A stretch of DNA of 64,000 nt, from positions 151,074 through 215,073 of the forward strand of contig NZ_JNJO01000002.1 in NCBI RefSeq assembly GCF_000701685.1. The letters are read 5' to 3'. This DNA is from Gemella sanguinis ATCC 700632. GTDB taxonomy: Bacteria > Bacillota > Bacilli > Staphylococcales > Gemellaceae. The notes below the pieces were generated by a model. It did no database searches, was not told where the DNA came from, and saw only the letters and a list, made by a program, of their open reading frames with translations. Shown here in pieces: positions 47,076 through 54,577 of the stretch. Position 1 is the stretch's first letter; each line of letters begins with the position of its first letter. The translations under genes and the position numbers were made by a program.

Positions 47076-47080
47076 TTTAT

Positions 47081-47104
47081 ATAAAAAGGGGAGTATTCCT
47101 CCCC
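47081..47104 (-). terminator. Terminator of the rhodanese gene, just before the fusion gene
   Basis: On the minus strand GGGGAG-GAATA-CTCCCC is followed by TTTTTAT. Its T run ends seven bases before the ATG at 47075. Confidence 0.85.
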
Positions 47105-47122
47105 TTCCTTTCATCTTTTTGA

Positions 47123-47266
47123 TTAGTGATTATGCCCTGAATGGTCATCTTTCTTGTCACTGCTATTTGAAGTCGATCCATGATTATGACTTGAGTGATC
47201 GTCTTTCTTTTCAGTACTATTTGAATTTGATTCATGATTATGACTTGAGTGGTCATGGTTTGAATC
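47123..47266 (-). pseudogene. His-rich tail cut off from the rhodanese lipoprotein by an in-frame stop
   Basis: Directly after the TAA stop of the rhodanese gene the same frame continues open for 47 codons to a second stop. It encodes DSNHDHSSHNHESNSNSTEK followed by KDDHSSHNHGSTSNSSDKKD and DHSGHNH. It is a threefold His-Ser-Asn repeat, clearly protein-like, and is followed by the terminator. I read it as the former metal-binding C-terminus, lost by one nonsense change, unless the stop is read through. Confidence 0.75.
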
Positions 47267-48013
47267 TTATTTTGTACCAGGTTCTGTACAGCAATCTGCA
47301 ATCTCAAATTTATAATTGCACTCTTTTGTTCCATCTAATGCGTTATAAACATTCTTATACCCTAAATCTATTAATTTTTGAGATACAACTGAAGAGCGAT
47401 TCCCATTATAACAATATACGTAGATAGGAGTCTCTTTATCTTCAGGTAATATTGACTGTAAATTGTCTAGATTTTTTGAATCTACATTTTTAGCTCCTGC
47501 TGCATGCTTCTCATCGTAATCTTTTTTATCTCTAGCATCTAAAAATACTTTATTAGAATTTGTATCTAGTAATGCATCCTGGAATTTAGAACTATTTAAA
47601 GTTGTAGATTTTACAAATTCATAGCTATATTCTTTAGTACTTTGAGCTGAAGTAACATCTTTAAATCCTTGTTTTGTTAGTTTTTCAACAGCTTCTTTTG
47701 TTTTATTAGCATCATCACTGTACACAACAACCTTTTTATCACGCCATGTTCTTATTTGCTCTATACTTTTGTCTATTTCTGATGTAGGTATGTTAATAGC
47801 ATGTTTTAAATGACCTTCTTTATATGCAGCCTCATCTCTTACATCTATAACAAGATAATTCTCTTTTTCCTTATCATCTTTTTCTATTTTAACTAATTCT
47901 TCACCTTTTAATATTTTAGAATTATCTGATGCCCCAGTCGCTCCTGAGCATCCTGCTAAAGTTAATGATAACACTGCTGCCATGCTTACAGCTAAAAATT
48001 TATTTTTTTTCAT
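47267..48013 (-). CDS. Double-rhodanese lipoprotein, copy 1 (tail truncated)
   Basis: This 248-residue lipoprotein has a lipobox (SLTLAGC, Cys near residue 22) and two rhodanese domains. Domain 1 (about 40-120) has VIDVRDEAAYKEGHLKHAIN, but the active-site loop reads VVVYSDDANKTKEA, with Ser where copy 2 has the catalytic Cys. Domain 2 keeps YVYCYNGNRSSVV, with Cys. It ends IADCCTEPGTK at a TAA, beyond which an in-frame His-rich segment follows. AAGGAA lies before the ATG at 48013. It is a tandem paralogue of the next gene. It probably acts in surface sulfur or selenium sulfane chemistry; the substrate is unknown. Confidence 0.85.
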   Translation of the reverse strand: MKKNKFLAVSMAAVLSLTLAGCSGATGASDNSKILKGEELVKIEKDDKEKENYLVIDVRDEAAYKEGHLKHAINIPTSEIDKSIEQIRTWRDKKVVVYSDDANKTKEAVEKLTKQGFKDVTSAQSTKEYSYEFVKSTTLNSSKFQDALLDTNSNKVFLDARDKKDYDEKHAAGAKNVDSKNLDNLQSILPEDKETPIYVYCYNGNRSSVVSQKLIDLGYKNVYNALDGTKECNYKFEIADCCTEPGTK

Positions 48014-48152
48014 ATAGTTTGTTCCTTTCAACACTTATTTTAATAAAAATAGATAATATATTGTTTTTTTATGAATTAGTCTACATAATATCTATATTGT
48101 AATCTAAAAAATACTTTTTAGCAAATAAATGGTTTTTTTTTATTGTATAATA

Positions 48153-48887
48153 TTAAAATTTGTATTCGTGTTCCTTCGCTCCATCCCACGCATTATAAAC
48201 ATTTATATAGCCAAGTTCCACAGCTTTTTGTGCCGCTTTAGCAGAACGATTTCCACTGTAACAATATGTGTACACAGGTGCATTTTTATCAGCTGGTAAT
48301 AGTGCCGCAAGCTCACTATCTATATTTTTAACATCAATATTTTTAGCACCTTCTACATGCCCTTTATCATAGTCTTTTGCCTCTCGGACATCGATAAATG
48401 TTCCTTCTTTTTTATCGATAGCCGCTTGGAATTGATCAGCTAATAAAGTAGTGAATTTAACTAGTTCATAGTCTTTATATTCTTTAACTCCTTTAGCATC
48501 ACTCACGTCTTTAAATCCAGCTTTTGTTAATTTCTCAGCAGCTTCTTTGCTCTTCTTACCAGTATTGCAATAAACTACTACTGGTTTTTCTTTCCATGCA
48601 CTAATTCTCTCTACTGCTTTTTCGATATCTGTATGAGGAATATTAATAGCGTGTTTTACATGACCTTCTTTATACTCTTTTTCATCACGAACATCAATAA
48701 CAAGGTATTTCTCTTTTTCTTTATCATCTTTTTCAATTTTGTTTAAATCTTCTCCTGACATAGCTTTTACAACTGCATTTCCATTACTATCTGATGAAGT
48801 TGTAGAAGTTGATGTTGAAGAACATCCTGCTAATGTTAATGATAAAATTGCAGCCATACTTACTGCCAATAATTTGTTATGTTTCAT
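48153..48887 (-). CDS. Double-rhodanese lipoprotein, copy 2
   Basis: The 244-residue lipoprotein begins MKHNKLLAVSMAAILSLTLAG with a lipobox Cys following. It has two rhodanese domains, each with an active-site Cys: VVVYCNTGKKSKEAAEKL in the first and YTYCYSGNRSAKAAQKA in the second. Rhodaneses move sulfane sulfur between thiols. It lacks the His-rich tail of copy 1. The start chosen (ATG 48887) has GGGAGAG nine bases upstream; the longer frame would add 27 residues before the signal peptide. It is 139 bases upstream of copy 1. Confidence 0.87.
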   Translation of the reverse strand: MKHNKLLAVSMAAILSLTLAGCSSTSTSTTSSDSNGNAVVKAMSGEDLNKIEKDDKEKEKYLVIDVRDEKEYKEGHVKHAINIPHTDIEKAVERISAWKEKPVVVYCNTGKKSKEAAEKLTKAGFKDVSDAKGVKEYKDYELVKFTTLLADQFQAAIDKKEGTFIDVREAKDYDKGHVEGAKNIDVKNIDSELAALLPADKNAPVYTYCYSGNRSAKAAQKAVELGYINVYNAWDGAKEHEYKF

Positions 48888-49007
48888 AATTTTTTTCTCT
48901 CCCATTTTGTATTGTATTTTCTCGAACATTATAACAAATATAAAAAACCCTTTCAACCCTTGATGCAACTGCGTTCAATAATTATTTTTATATTTTCTAT
49001 TATTAAA

Positions 49008-49056
49008 TTAAATAAAAAATACATTGAACACCTCTACAATGAGGTTGTTCAATGTA
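49008..49056 (-). terminator. Terminator of the HAD hydrolase gene
   Basis: On the minus strand TACATTGAACA-x-CCTC pairs with GAGG-TGTTCAATGTA around a short loop and is followed by TTTTTTATTT. Confidence 0.87.
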
Positions 49057-49114
49057 ATACTCATATAAATATATTTATTTTTTCATTATGTTTAGAAAAA
49101 TAATAATATTTTTA

Positions 49115-49828
49115 TTATTTTTGGTTTTCCAATAGTTTTTCTAAAAATATTTCAACATTATTCACCTTATAACCGTTATATTCTTTTCTTTTATCATCAA
49201 AATGCCACTTTCTATTTACTAAACATGTAGCCATTCCTAATTTTTTCGCCGGTTCTATATCGTGGAATAGAGAGTCTCCTATCATAACAGTTTCTTCCGC
49301 CTTTATTCCCTCTTTTTCTAATACATTTAAAAACGCCTGAGGTTTTGGTTTACTAATGTGCACTTCTTCAGAAATATAAACCTTAAATAAATCTTCTAAC
49401 TGAAGTTTTTTTAATTTTTTTCTTTGTTCATGTGATTTTCCATTTGTTAAGATTATTAACTTGTAATTACGTGACAATTCTTCTAAAATACTATTTAATT
49501 TTTCATTAGGAGAAATAGCGTCCAAAATAAACTCGAATTGCTTTTTATAATAATAATCACAATCTTCTTTCGTTAGTTTTACATTATAATCTGCTAACGT
49601 TGCTATTAATCTCTCATTTCTTAAATCAATTATTTTAAGCTCTCCATTATGTATTTTTTCTACTAGTTCATTGTTAATTCTTTTATATCTTTTAAAGAAC
49701 TCCTCATATGTAGTTAATTTATCATATCCTAAATATTCAAACACCAGTTTATTCGATAGTTTCCAGACACTACTAAAGTCATATAAAGTATTATCTAAAT
49801 CAAAAATCAGATTTTTTATATTTTCCAC
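49115..49828 (-). CDS. HAD-superfamily hydrolase, YjjG-type
   Basis: The 237-residue phosphatase has the four HAD motifs: IKNLIFDLDNTLYDF (nucleophile Asp), IILTNGKSHEQ (Thr), ISKPKPQAFLNVLEKEG (Lys) and VMIGDSLFHDIEPAKKLG (Asp pair). The cap domain is helical. This resembles the YjjG/YfnB group that acts on nucleotides and other phosphate monoesters. AGGAGG precedes the start. It is a single gene. Confidence 0.88.
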   Translation of the reverse strand: MENIKNLIFDLDNTLYDFSSVWKLSNKLVFEYLGYDKLTTYEEFFKRYKRINNELVEKIHNGELKIIDLRNERLIATLADYNVKLTKEDCDYYYKKQFEFILDAISPNEKLNSILEELSRNYKLIILTNGKSHEQRKKLKKLQLEDLFKVYISEEVHISKPKPQAFLNVLEKEGIKAEETVMIGDSLFHDIEPAKKLGMATCLVNRKWHFDDKRKEYNGYKVNNVEIFLEKLLENQK

Positions 49829-49877
49829 TATTTCACCTCCTAAGGTCCTCTACTTTAATATTCTTATTTTACAATTA

Positions 49878-49915
49878 AAAAAAGAAAAATCCAAGAATTA
49901 CCTCTCAGATTTTCC
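49878..49915 (-). terminator. Terminator of cysK-cysE
   Basis: On the minus strand GAAAATCTGAGA pairs with a downstream TTCTTGGATTTTTC and is followed by TTTTTTT, 30 bases after the cysE stop. Confidence 0.7.
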
Positions 49916-49944
49916 TTTTATTTTACATTTTTAAATATAGATAG

Positions 49945-50472
49945 CTACTTTTTATCGAAATACTTTACTGAAGGGCGCGGTTCGTAGACAATAGCGTCAT
50001 CAGGTACACTATGCTTTACCACTGCATTTGCTCCTATTTTCACATTATTCCCTATTTCTATATTTCCTAAGACTTTAGCTCCTGCACCTATTACGACATT
50101 ATTTCCTATTGTTGGATGTCTTTTTACTGGATCTAGAGTTGTTCCTCCAAGTGTAGTGCCGTGATACATTGTCACATTATCGCCTACTATAGATGTTTCT
50201 CCTATAACAACACCCATACCATGATCAATAAATAATCCTTTGCCTATTTGAGCTCCAGGGTGTATTTCTATTCCTGTTATCCTCCTAGCACGCTTTGCTA
50301 ACATTCTTGCTAGTGTATGTTTTTTTCTTTTATACAGCTTATGTGCCACATAATGATAATTCAGCGCTTTAATATGAGGATATGTTAAATAAATCATTAA
50401 CTTTGATTCTGCAGCAGGATCTTCTCTTAATACTCTATCTAGATTATAACGTAAATTCTCAAAGAATTTCAT
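49945..50472 (-). CDS. cysE: Serine O-acetyltransferase
   Basis: Acetylates L-serine to O-acetylserine, the precursor that CysK turns into cysteine. The 175-residue protein is short for CysE, as in Bacilli. It has the helical N-terminus ([20 protein letters not shown]) and the left-handed beta-helix of hexapeptide repeats ([40 protein letters not shown]). The catalytic His is in the IDHG segment. Its start overlaps the cysK stop by one base, so the pair are co-translated. Confidence 0.95.
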   Translation of the reverse strand: MKFFENLRYNLDRVLREDPAAESKLMIYLTYPHIKALNYHYVAHKLYKRKKHTLARMLAKRARRITGIEIHPGAQIGKGLFIDHGMGVVIGETSIVGDNVTMYHGTTLGGTTLDPVKRHPTIGNNVVIGAGAKVLGNIEIGNNVKIGANAVVKHSVPDDAIVYEPRPSVKYFDKK

Positions 50473-51380
50473 TATACTTCTACATATGTAACTTCTTCAA
50501 AATCAAGCATTGATAAATATTTATCCACTCCATCTGGAAGAATAGTTACAATTTTTTTATCTGGATACTTCGCAGCAACCTTTTTAGCTCCAGCTATTGC
50601 TGCTCCTGATGAAATTCCAACTCCTATACCTGTTGTTCTAACGAATTCTTTAGTTGCTTCTATTGCTTCTTCACTAGATACTGTGTATACTTCGTCCATT
50701 AGTTCTTTATCGAAGTTTTCTGGAACAAATCCTGTTCCAATACCTTGGATTTTGTGAACCCCACCATGACCTTTACTAATAGCTGGTGATTCTTCTGGTT
50801 CTAAAGCAACTGCAAGTACTCCTGGTTTATTTTCTTTTAAGTATTTTGCTACTCCTGAGAAAGTTCCACCTGTACCTACTCCAGCAACAAAAATATCGAT
50901 ATCTGGTACTTGTTCTAATATTTCTTTACCAGTAGTTTTGTGGTGATATGCTGGGTTTGCTGGGTTATCAAATTGACTTAAAGAAATAGCGTTAGGATAT
51001 TTTCCTCTTAATTTTTCAGCTAATTCGATTGAACCTTTTATACCTAATTCTTTCGGAGTTAATATTAATTGAGCTCCATATGCTTTAATTAGAGTACGAC
51101 GTTCTAAGCTCATGCTCTCTGGCATTATAATAACTGCTTTTAACCCTAATATAGAGGCTAGGATTGCTACAGCAATACCTGTGTTTCCACTAGTTGGCTC
51201 TACAATTATTGTGTCTTCGTTTACTTTACCTTGGCGTTTAGCTTCTTCTAACATTCCAAGAACAGCACGGTCCTTAACACTTCCACCTAGATTATATTTT
51301 TCTAATTTCACAAAAATATTTGTGTCGTCTAATTGGTAAATAGGAGTATCTCCTACAAATTTTAATGATGATGCTAACAT
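50472..51380 (-). CDS. cysK: Cysteine synthase (O-acetylserine sulfhydrylase)
   Basis: This PLP enzyme joins O-acetylserine with sulfide to form cysteine. The 302-residue protein has the PLP lysine in [16 protein letters not shown], the phosphate/substrate loop [14 protein letters not shown] and the [15 protein letters not shown] cofactor cradle. AAGGAGCG precedes the ATG. An extended -10 promoter lies about 40 bases upstream. I see no T-box or other riboswitch in the leader, which is too short for one. Confidence 0.96.
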   Translation of the reverse strand: MLASSLKFVGDTPIYQLDDTNIFVKLEKYNLGGSVKDRAVLGMLEEAKRQGKVNEDTIIVEPTSGNTGIAVAILASILGLKAVIIMPESMSLERRTLIKAYGAQLILTPKELGIKGSIELAEKLRGKYPNAISLSQFDNPANPAYHHKTTGKEILEQVPDIDIFVAGVGTGGTFSGVAKYLKENKPGVLAVALEPEESPAISKGHGGVHKIQGIGTGFVPENFDKELMDEVYTVSSEEAIEATKEFVRTTGIGVGISSGAAIAGAKKVAAKYPDKKIVTILPDGVDKYLSMLDFEEVTYVEV

Positions 51381-51417
51381 AATATCGCTCCTTGTTAATT
51401 AAGTTTAATTTACAGTA

Positions 51418-51426
51418 ATTATATCA
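51418..51426 (-). promoter_or_regulatory. Extended -10 promoter of cysK-cysE
   Basis: On the minus strand TGATATAAT (TGnTATAAT), about 38 bases before the cysK start; the -35 region (TTTCAA) is weak. Confidence 0.6.
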
Positions 51427-51530
51427 CACTATTTTTAAAATTGAAAAAGATTTAGTACTGAATTTTCAGAAAACAATCATTTTTATCCAAACTTATATGT
51501 ATAATTCTCTTAAAATATAGTATTTGTATA

Positions 51531-51571
51531 AAAAAAGGAAATTTAGCAGTATTATGATTCTACTAAATTTC
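51531..51571 (-). terminator. Terminator overlapping the end of the pseudouridine synthase gene
   Basis: On the minus strand GAAATTTAG (51563-51571) pairs with CTAAATTTC (51538-51546) and is followed by CTTTTTTTAT. The first arm lies inside the last codons, so the stop codon is in the loop. Confidence 0.85.
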
Positions 51572-52436
51572 TAACTATATTATTCATATCTTCTGGTAAT
51601 TGTGTAACTATATCAATATTCTTTCTCGTTATTGGGTGTTTAAATTTCAGATTGTAACAATGAAGCGCCTGTCTATCAATAACTTTTTTATTACCACCAT
51701 AAAGTTCATCCCCTAAAAGAGGATTCCCACTAAAACTCATGTGTACACGTATTTGATGCGTTCTACCGGTAAAGAGTTTTAACTTAATCAAGCTTATATT
51801 ATTTTTAGAATTATACTTTTCACTCCAAACTTGTGTTTTAGCATAATCTCCATCATCTGCAACACATCTAGTGATAATACTGTCAGCTGTTCTTTTAATA
51901 TTAGCTTCTATTATTCTATCTTTAACTTCCCCTATAACTAAAGCTAAATAGAACTTATCGATTTCTTCTTTACTAAACAATGCGTGAATATGTCTATGCT
52001 TCGCTATTAAAACTAGTCCTGTTGTATTCTTATCAAGTCTAGTTACTATATGAGGAATTGTATTATAGTGATTTTTTTTGAAATAACCATTAACAATTTC
52101 TAATAATGATGAATCTTCATTATTTCGCGATGGAATTGAAGGTAAATTGGCAGGTTTATTTACTATAAGCAAGTACTCATCTTCATAAATAATATCCAAC
52201 TTATCTTCAAAAAATCTAACATGTTCACTAAATTCTTCACTAGGTAAAGTTATTTCCACAACATCATTTTTCTTTAATACATATCGAACATTTTCCTCTT
52301 TTCCATTAACTTTAATACTACCATCATTATCAAACTTTATACGAGTCAATGTCTTTCTAGATATATTATTTTCTAATAGAAACTCTCGTAATAACTGTTC
52401 GTTTTCTATTAAATACTTCAATTTTAATTTATTCAT
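51552..52436 (-). CDS. RluA/RluD-family RNA pseudouridine synthase
   Basis: Converts uridine to pseudouridine in rRNA or tRNA. The 294-residue protein has an N-terminal S4-like domain (LREFLLENNISRKTLTRIKF to VRYVLKKNDVVEI). The catalytic domain has the Asp in HIVTRLDKNTTGLVLIAKH and the closing motifs FTGRTHQIRVHMSF and DELYGG. RluD-type members in Firmicutes have several targets and the site cannot be assigned. It overlaps the NAD kinase gene by eight bases. Confidence 0.93.
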   Translation of the reverse strand: MNKLKLKYLIENEQLLREFLLENNISRKTLTRIKFDNDGSIKVNGKEENVRYVLKKNDVVEITLPSEEFSEHVRFFEDKLDIIYEDEYLLIVNKPANLPSIPSRNNEDSSLLEIVNGYFKKNHYNTIPHIVTRLDKNTTGLVLIAKHRHIHALFSKEEIDKFYLALVIGEVKDRIIEANIKRTADSIITRCVADDGDYAKTQVWSEKYNSKNNISLIKLKLFTGRTHQIRVHMSFSGNPLLGDELYGGNKKVIDRQALHCYNLKFKHPITRKNIDIVTQLPEDMNNIVRNLVES

Positions 52437-53241
52437 TTTCTATAAACGATCTCTTCACTCTTTTCCAGAAACTTACATCATTATATCTAATAAATGATAT
52501 TTTTTTATCTTTTGCTAATGTTATATACAGTTTTGATACCGTATCATAATTAAATGTCCTAAAGTCAACACTTATACGGTGGTTATCTAATTTTAATGGT
52601 TTAATAATTAGCTCATCTTCCTTCGATAATATAATAGAATTGCCTAGTGTTCTATAGACAAGGTTATTTAATGCAGCTATCTCTGTAATTTGATATAGGT
52701 CCATTTGAGGATGGATTACAGCACCACCTAAACTTTTATTATAGGCAGTTGAACCTGTTGGAGTACTAATGCAAAGTCCATCTCCTCTAAAGTTCTCAAA
52801 GTGTTCCCCATTTATAAAAACTTTTGCTGCATAGGTAGATCCACTATGACTGTTTACAGTTATTTCATTCAAAGAATAACAATCCGCAATTAATTTTCCA
52901 TCTTTACAGTACGCTTTTAATCTCAATAGTGGGTATTGTTCTACCTTTGGTTCTAAGGCTAACATGTCAAAAAATATCTTTTCAAAATCTTTTGCAGAAT
53001 AATCTGTATAAAAACCTAAATGTCCTGTGTGAATTGATAAAAACTTCACACTATCAATAATACCAATATACTTACTAAATGTTCGTAGCACCGTACCATC
53101 TCCGCCTATCGCAAATACATAGTCTGGAGTTTTTTTATCCTCAACCATTTCATTAGCTAATAAAAAATCTCGTAATTTCAAACCTATTTTACAAGAAGTT
53201 TCATCATCTCTTACTTCTATACTAAATTTACCTTTTAACAT
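52429..53241 (-). CDS. nadK: NAD kinase
   Basis: Phosphorylates NAD to NADP. The 270-residue protein has the GGDGT motif (VFAIGGDGTVLRTF, about residue 46), the SLNEITVNSHSGS segment and STPTGSTAYNKSLGGA. The ATG at 53241 lies just past the TAG stop of the preceding gene, with GAGGGATAG as ribosome site; an upstream in-frame start is less likely. It is translated together with the pseudouridine synthase gene, a common pairing in Bacilli. Confidence 0.95.
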   Translation of the reverse strand: MLKGKFSIEVRDDETSCKIGLKLRDFLLANEMVEDKKTPDYVFAIGGDGTVLRTFSKYIGIIDSVKFLSIHTGHLGFYTDYSAKDFEKIFFDMLALEPKVEQYPLLRLKAYCKDGKLIADCYSLNEITVNSHSGSTYAAKVFINGEHFENFRGDGLCISTPTGSTAYNKSLGGAVIHPQMDLYQITEIAALNNLVYRTLGNSIILSKEDELIIKPLKLDNHRISVDFRTFNYDTVSKLYITLAKDKKISFIRYNDVSFWKRVKRSFIENE

Positions 53242-53242
53242 C

Positions 53243-53788
53243 CTATCCCTCATCTTTTATTTTTTCATAATTCTCTAACCAAACATGAGCAAAGTCTGGA
53301 GCAAGTGCTCCCTGTTTGTTATCTATCCACTCCTGTAATTTACTTACATTATATTTTAATATTTTATCAATTTTTTCCCCATAGTGATAACGTTCTTTAT
53401 TTTGATTATATTCATCTTCGTCTAATAAAAAGTACTTCCCATCAGGATATTTTTTTATATCTAAGTCATAATCAATATATTTAACACCATCAACATCACA
53501 TGCAAAAGGACTACTCAAATTAGAGTAATAATGCACACCATCTTCTCTAAACATACAAATTATATTAAACCAACATTCATTATGGAAATACACTAATGCC
53601 ACTTCTTTAGTAACCCATGTTCGGCCATCGCTTTCAGTAACTAGAGTCCTATTATTTGCCAGAATCAAAACTTGTTCATCCGCTTCTAGAACAATATTTT
53701 TATGCCAAATTCTATGTATTGAACCATCATGTTTATAGGCTATTATCTTAACCACATCACCTTTTTTAGGTTTTTCTCCTCTGTACAT
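53243..53788 (-). CDS. DUF402 nucleoside phosphatase-like protein
   Basis: The 181-residue protein belongs to the DUF402 family, some members of which (for instance the staphylococcal Sa1684/YgaC group) hydrolyse nucleoside tri- and diphosphates. Family strings are [60 protein letters not shown] and [24 protein letters not shown] stands before the ATG at 53788. The stop is one base before the NAD kinase start, so this gene heads a three-gene operon with nadK and the pseudouridine synthase. Confidence 0.88.
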   Translation of the reverse strand: MYRGEKPKKGDVVKIIAYKHDGSIHRIWHKNIVLEADEQVLILANNRTLVTESDGRTWVTKEVALVYFHNECWFNIICMFREDGVHYYSNLSSPFACDVDGVKYIDYDLDIKKYPDGKYFLLDEDEYNQNKERYHYGEKIDKILKYNVSKLQEWIDNKQGALAPDFAHVWLENYEKIKDEG

Positions 53789-53989
53789 ATATCCTCCTTT
53801 CATAATTTTTCTAATTTTTATCTTTTTTATTATAACATAATTTACCTATTATAGACTACTCTAGATTATTACTTTTTTTAATTTTATTAATAAATAGAAT
53901 AAATCTTTAGTTTACTATTTTTTAGTAATTTTACTTACTTCGTTTTTACTATTTTTATGTATTTTTATTATCTTTTTACAGAATTTCTA

Positions 53990-54018
53990 TTGACAAATAC
54001 AACATTTACTGTTATTAT
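53990..54018 (+). promoter_or_regulatory. Promoter of the structured RNA
   Basis: TTGACA (53990-53995) and TATTAT (54013-54018) with a 17-base spacer; transcription would start near 54024-54026. Confidence 0.78.
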
Positions 54019-54069
54019 ATAAGTGTATATACTAGGGCTCTTTATATTCAGTTTTATTTAGGAGTAATT

Positions 54070-54099
54070 ATGAGAAGAATTTCCGGCAAAGGATTTTAG
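54070..54099 (+). CDS. Possible 9-codon leader peptide inside the structured RNA
   Basis: ATG with AGGAG six bases upstream opens MRRISGKGF and a TAG stop. The ribosome site can pair with CTCCT at 54115-54119, so the peptide could be hidden or exposed by refolding. With no plus-strand gene downstream it may be chance. Confidence 0.25.
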   Translation: MRRISGKGF

Positions 54100-54165
54100 G
54101 GATATAAAAATCTTCTCCTGGAAATACACAATTGAAGTATAACAAAACTGATATAATCTGCATAG

Positions 54166-54200
54166 ACACCTACTACAGATTTTTAGTAGGTGTTCCTTTT
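54166..54200 (+). terminator. Terminator of the structured RNA
   Basis: ACACCTACTA pairs perfectly with TAGTAGGTGT around nine bases and ends in TCCTTTT. Confidence 0.88.
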
Positions 54201-54207
54201 GGAATAG

Positions 54208-54250
54208 AAAAAATAGGTGATTATTTTAAATTAATAATCACCTATTTTTT
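54208..54250 (-). terminator. Terminator of the rpiA-to-sufT-like operon
   Basis: AATAGGTGATTATT / AATAATCACCTATT, a perfect 14-pair stem with A and T runs on each side, so it acts on both strands. Confidence 0.88.
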
Positions 54251-54253
54251 ATT

Positions 54254-54571
54254 TTATTCGTAATCAATAACACCTAATGCAATTTTTGCATAGCGTGACA
54301 TCTTGTCTTTTGTCCATGCTGGTTCCCAAACAATATTTACATCAACTTTTTCTATTTCATCAACACCTAGCATTGCAGTCTCCACTTGCTCAATAATTAC
54401 TGGTGCTAAAGGACATCCCATTGATGTAAGAGTCATGTCAACAATAGCATGTTTATTGTCGTCACTCATTTTAACATCATAAACTAAACCTAAGTTCATA
54501 ATATCAATACCTAACTCAGGGTCAATTACGTTCTCTAATGCTTCTATTACTCTATCTTTTAAATCTTCCAT
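54254..54571 (-). CDS. sufT: SufT/DUF59 iron-sulfur cluster assembly protein
   Basis: The 105-residue MIP18/DUF59 protein helps mature iron-sulfur proteins. It has the signature VIDPELGIDIMNLGLVYDV, then DMTLTSMGCPLAPVIIEQVE with the family cysteine, and WEPAWTKDKMSRYAKIALGV at the end. The length is typical. It begins six bases after the last of four tandem membrane-protein genes, so it appears to be their operon partner. Confidence 0.9.
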   Translation of the reverse strand: MEDLKDRVIEALENVIDPELGIDIMNLGLVYDVKMSDDNKHAIVDMTLTSMGCPLAPVIIEQVETAMLGVDEIEKVDVNIVWEPAWTKDKMSRYAKIALGVIDYE

Positions 54572-54577
54572 TTTCTT

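Larger units (their letters stand above)
54024..54200 (+). ncRNA. Structured RNA with own promoter and terminator, about 175 nt
   Basis: A strong promoter and an intrinsic terminator bracket a region with no long coding frame. A closing stem of about 13 pairs joins 54042-54055 to 54044-complementary bases at 54144-54156 (TCAGTTTT with AAAACTGA, then five more A-T pairs past a bulge). Inside, GAGAAGA (54072-54078) pairs with TCTTCTC (54111-54117), and AGGAG (54060-54064) can compete for the same strand. A long imperfect hairpin with a central bulge of this size would suit a 6S-like RNA, but I cannot confirm the class. It does not look like tmRNA, RNase P RNA or SRP RNA. Confidence 0.6.

Noticed and set aside
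47267..47269. Reading the rhodanese stop as a recoded selenocysteine codon
   Set aside because: The codon is TAA, not TGA, and there is no SECIS-like hairpin after it.
47077..47334. 85-residue minus-strand frame over the His-rich region
   Set aside because: It is the +1 frame of the His-rich tail; the His-Ser-Asn frame is in register with the rhodanese gene and has the repeat structure.
54024..54200. tmRNA, RNase P RNA or SRP RNA
   Set aside because: There is no tRNA-like CCA end, no GAGGAAAGUCC-type RNase P motif and no SRP apical loop. Only a weak likeness to 6S RNA remains.
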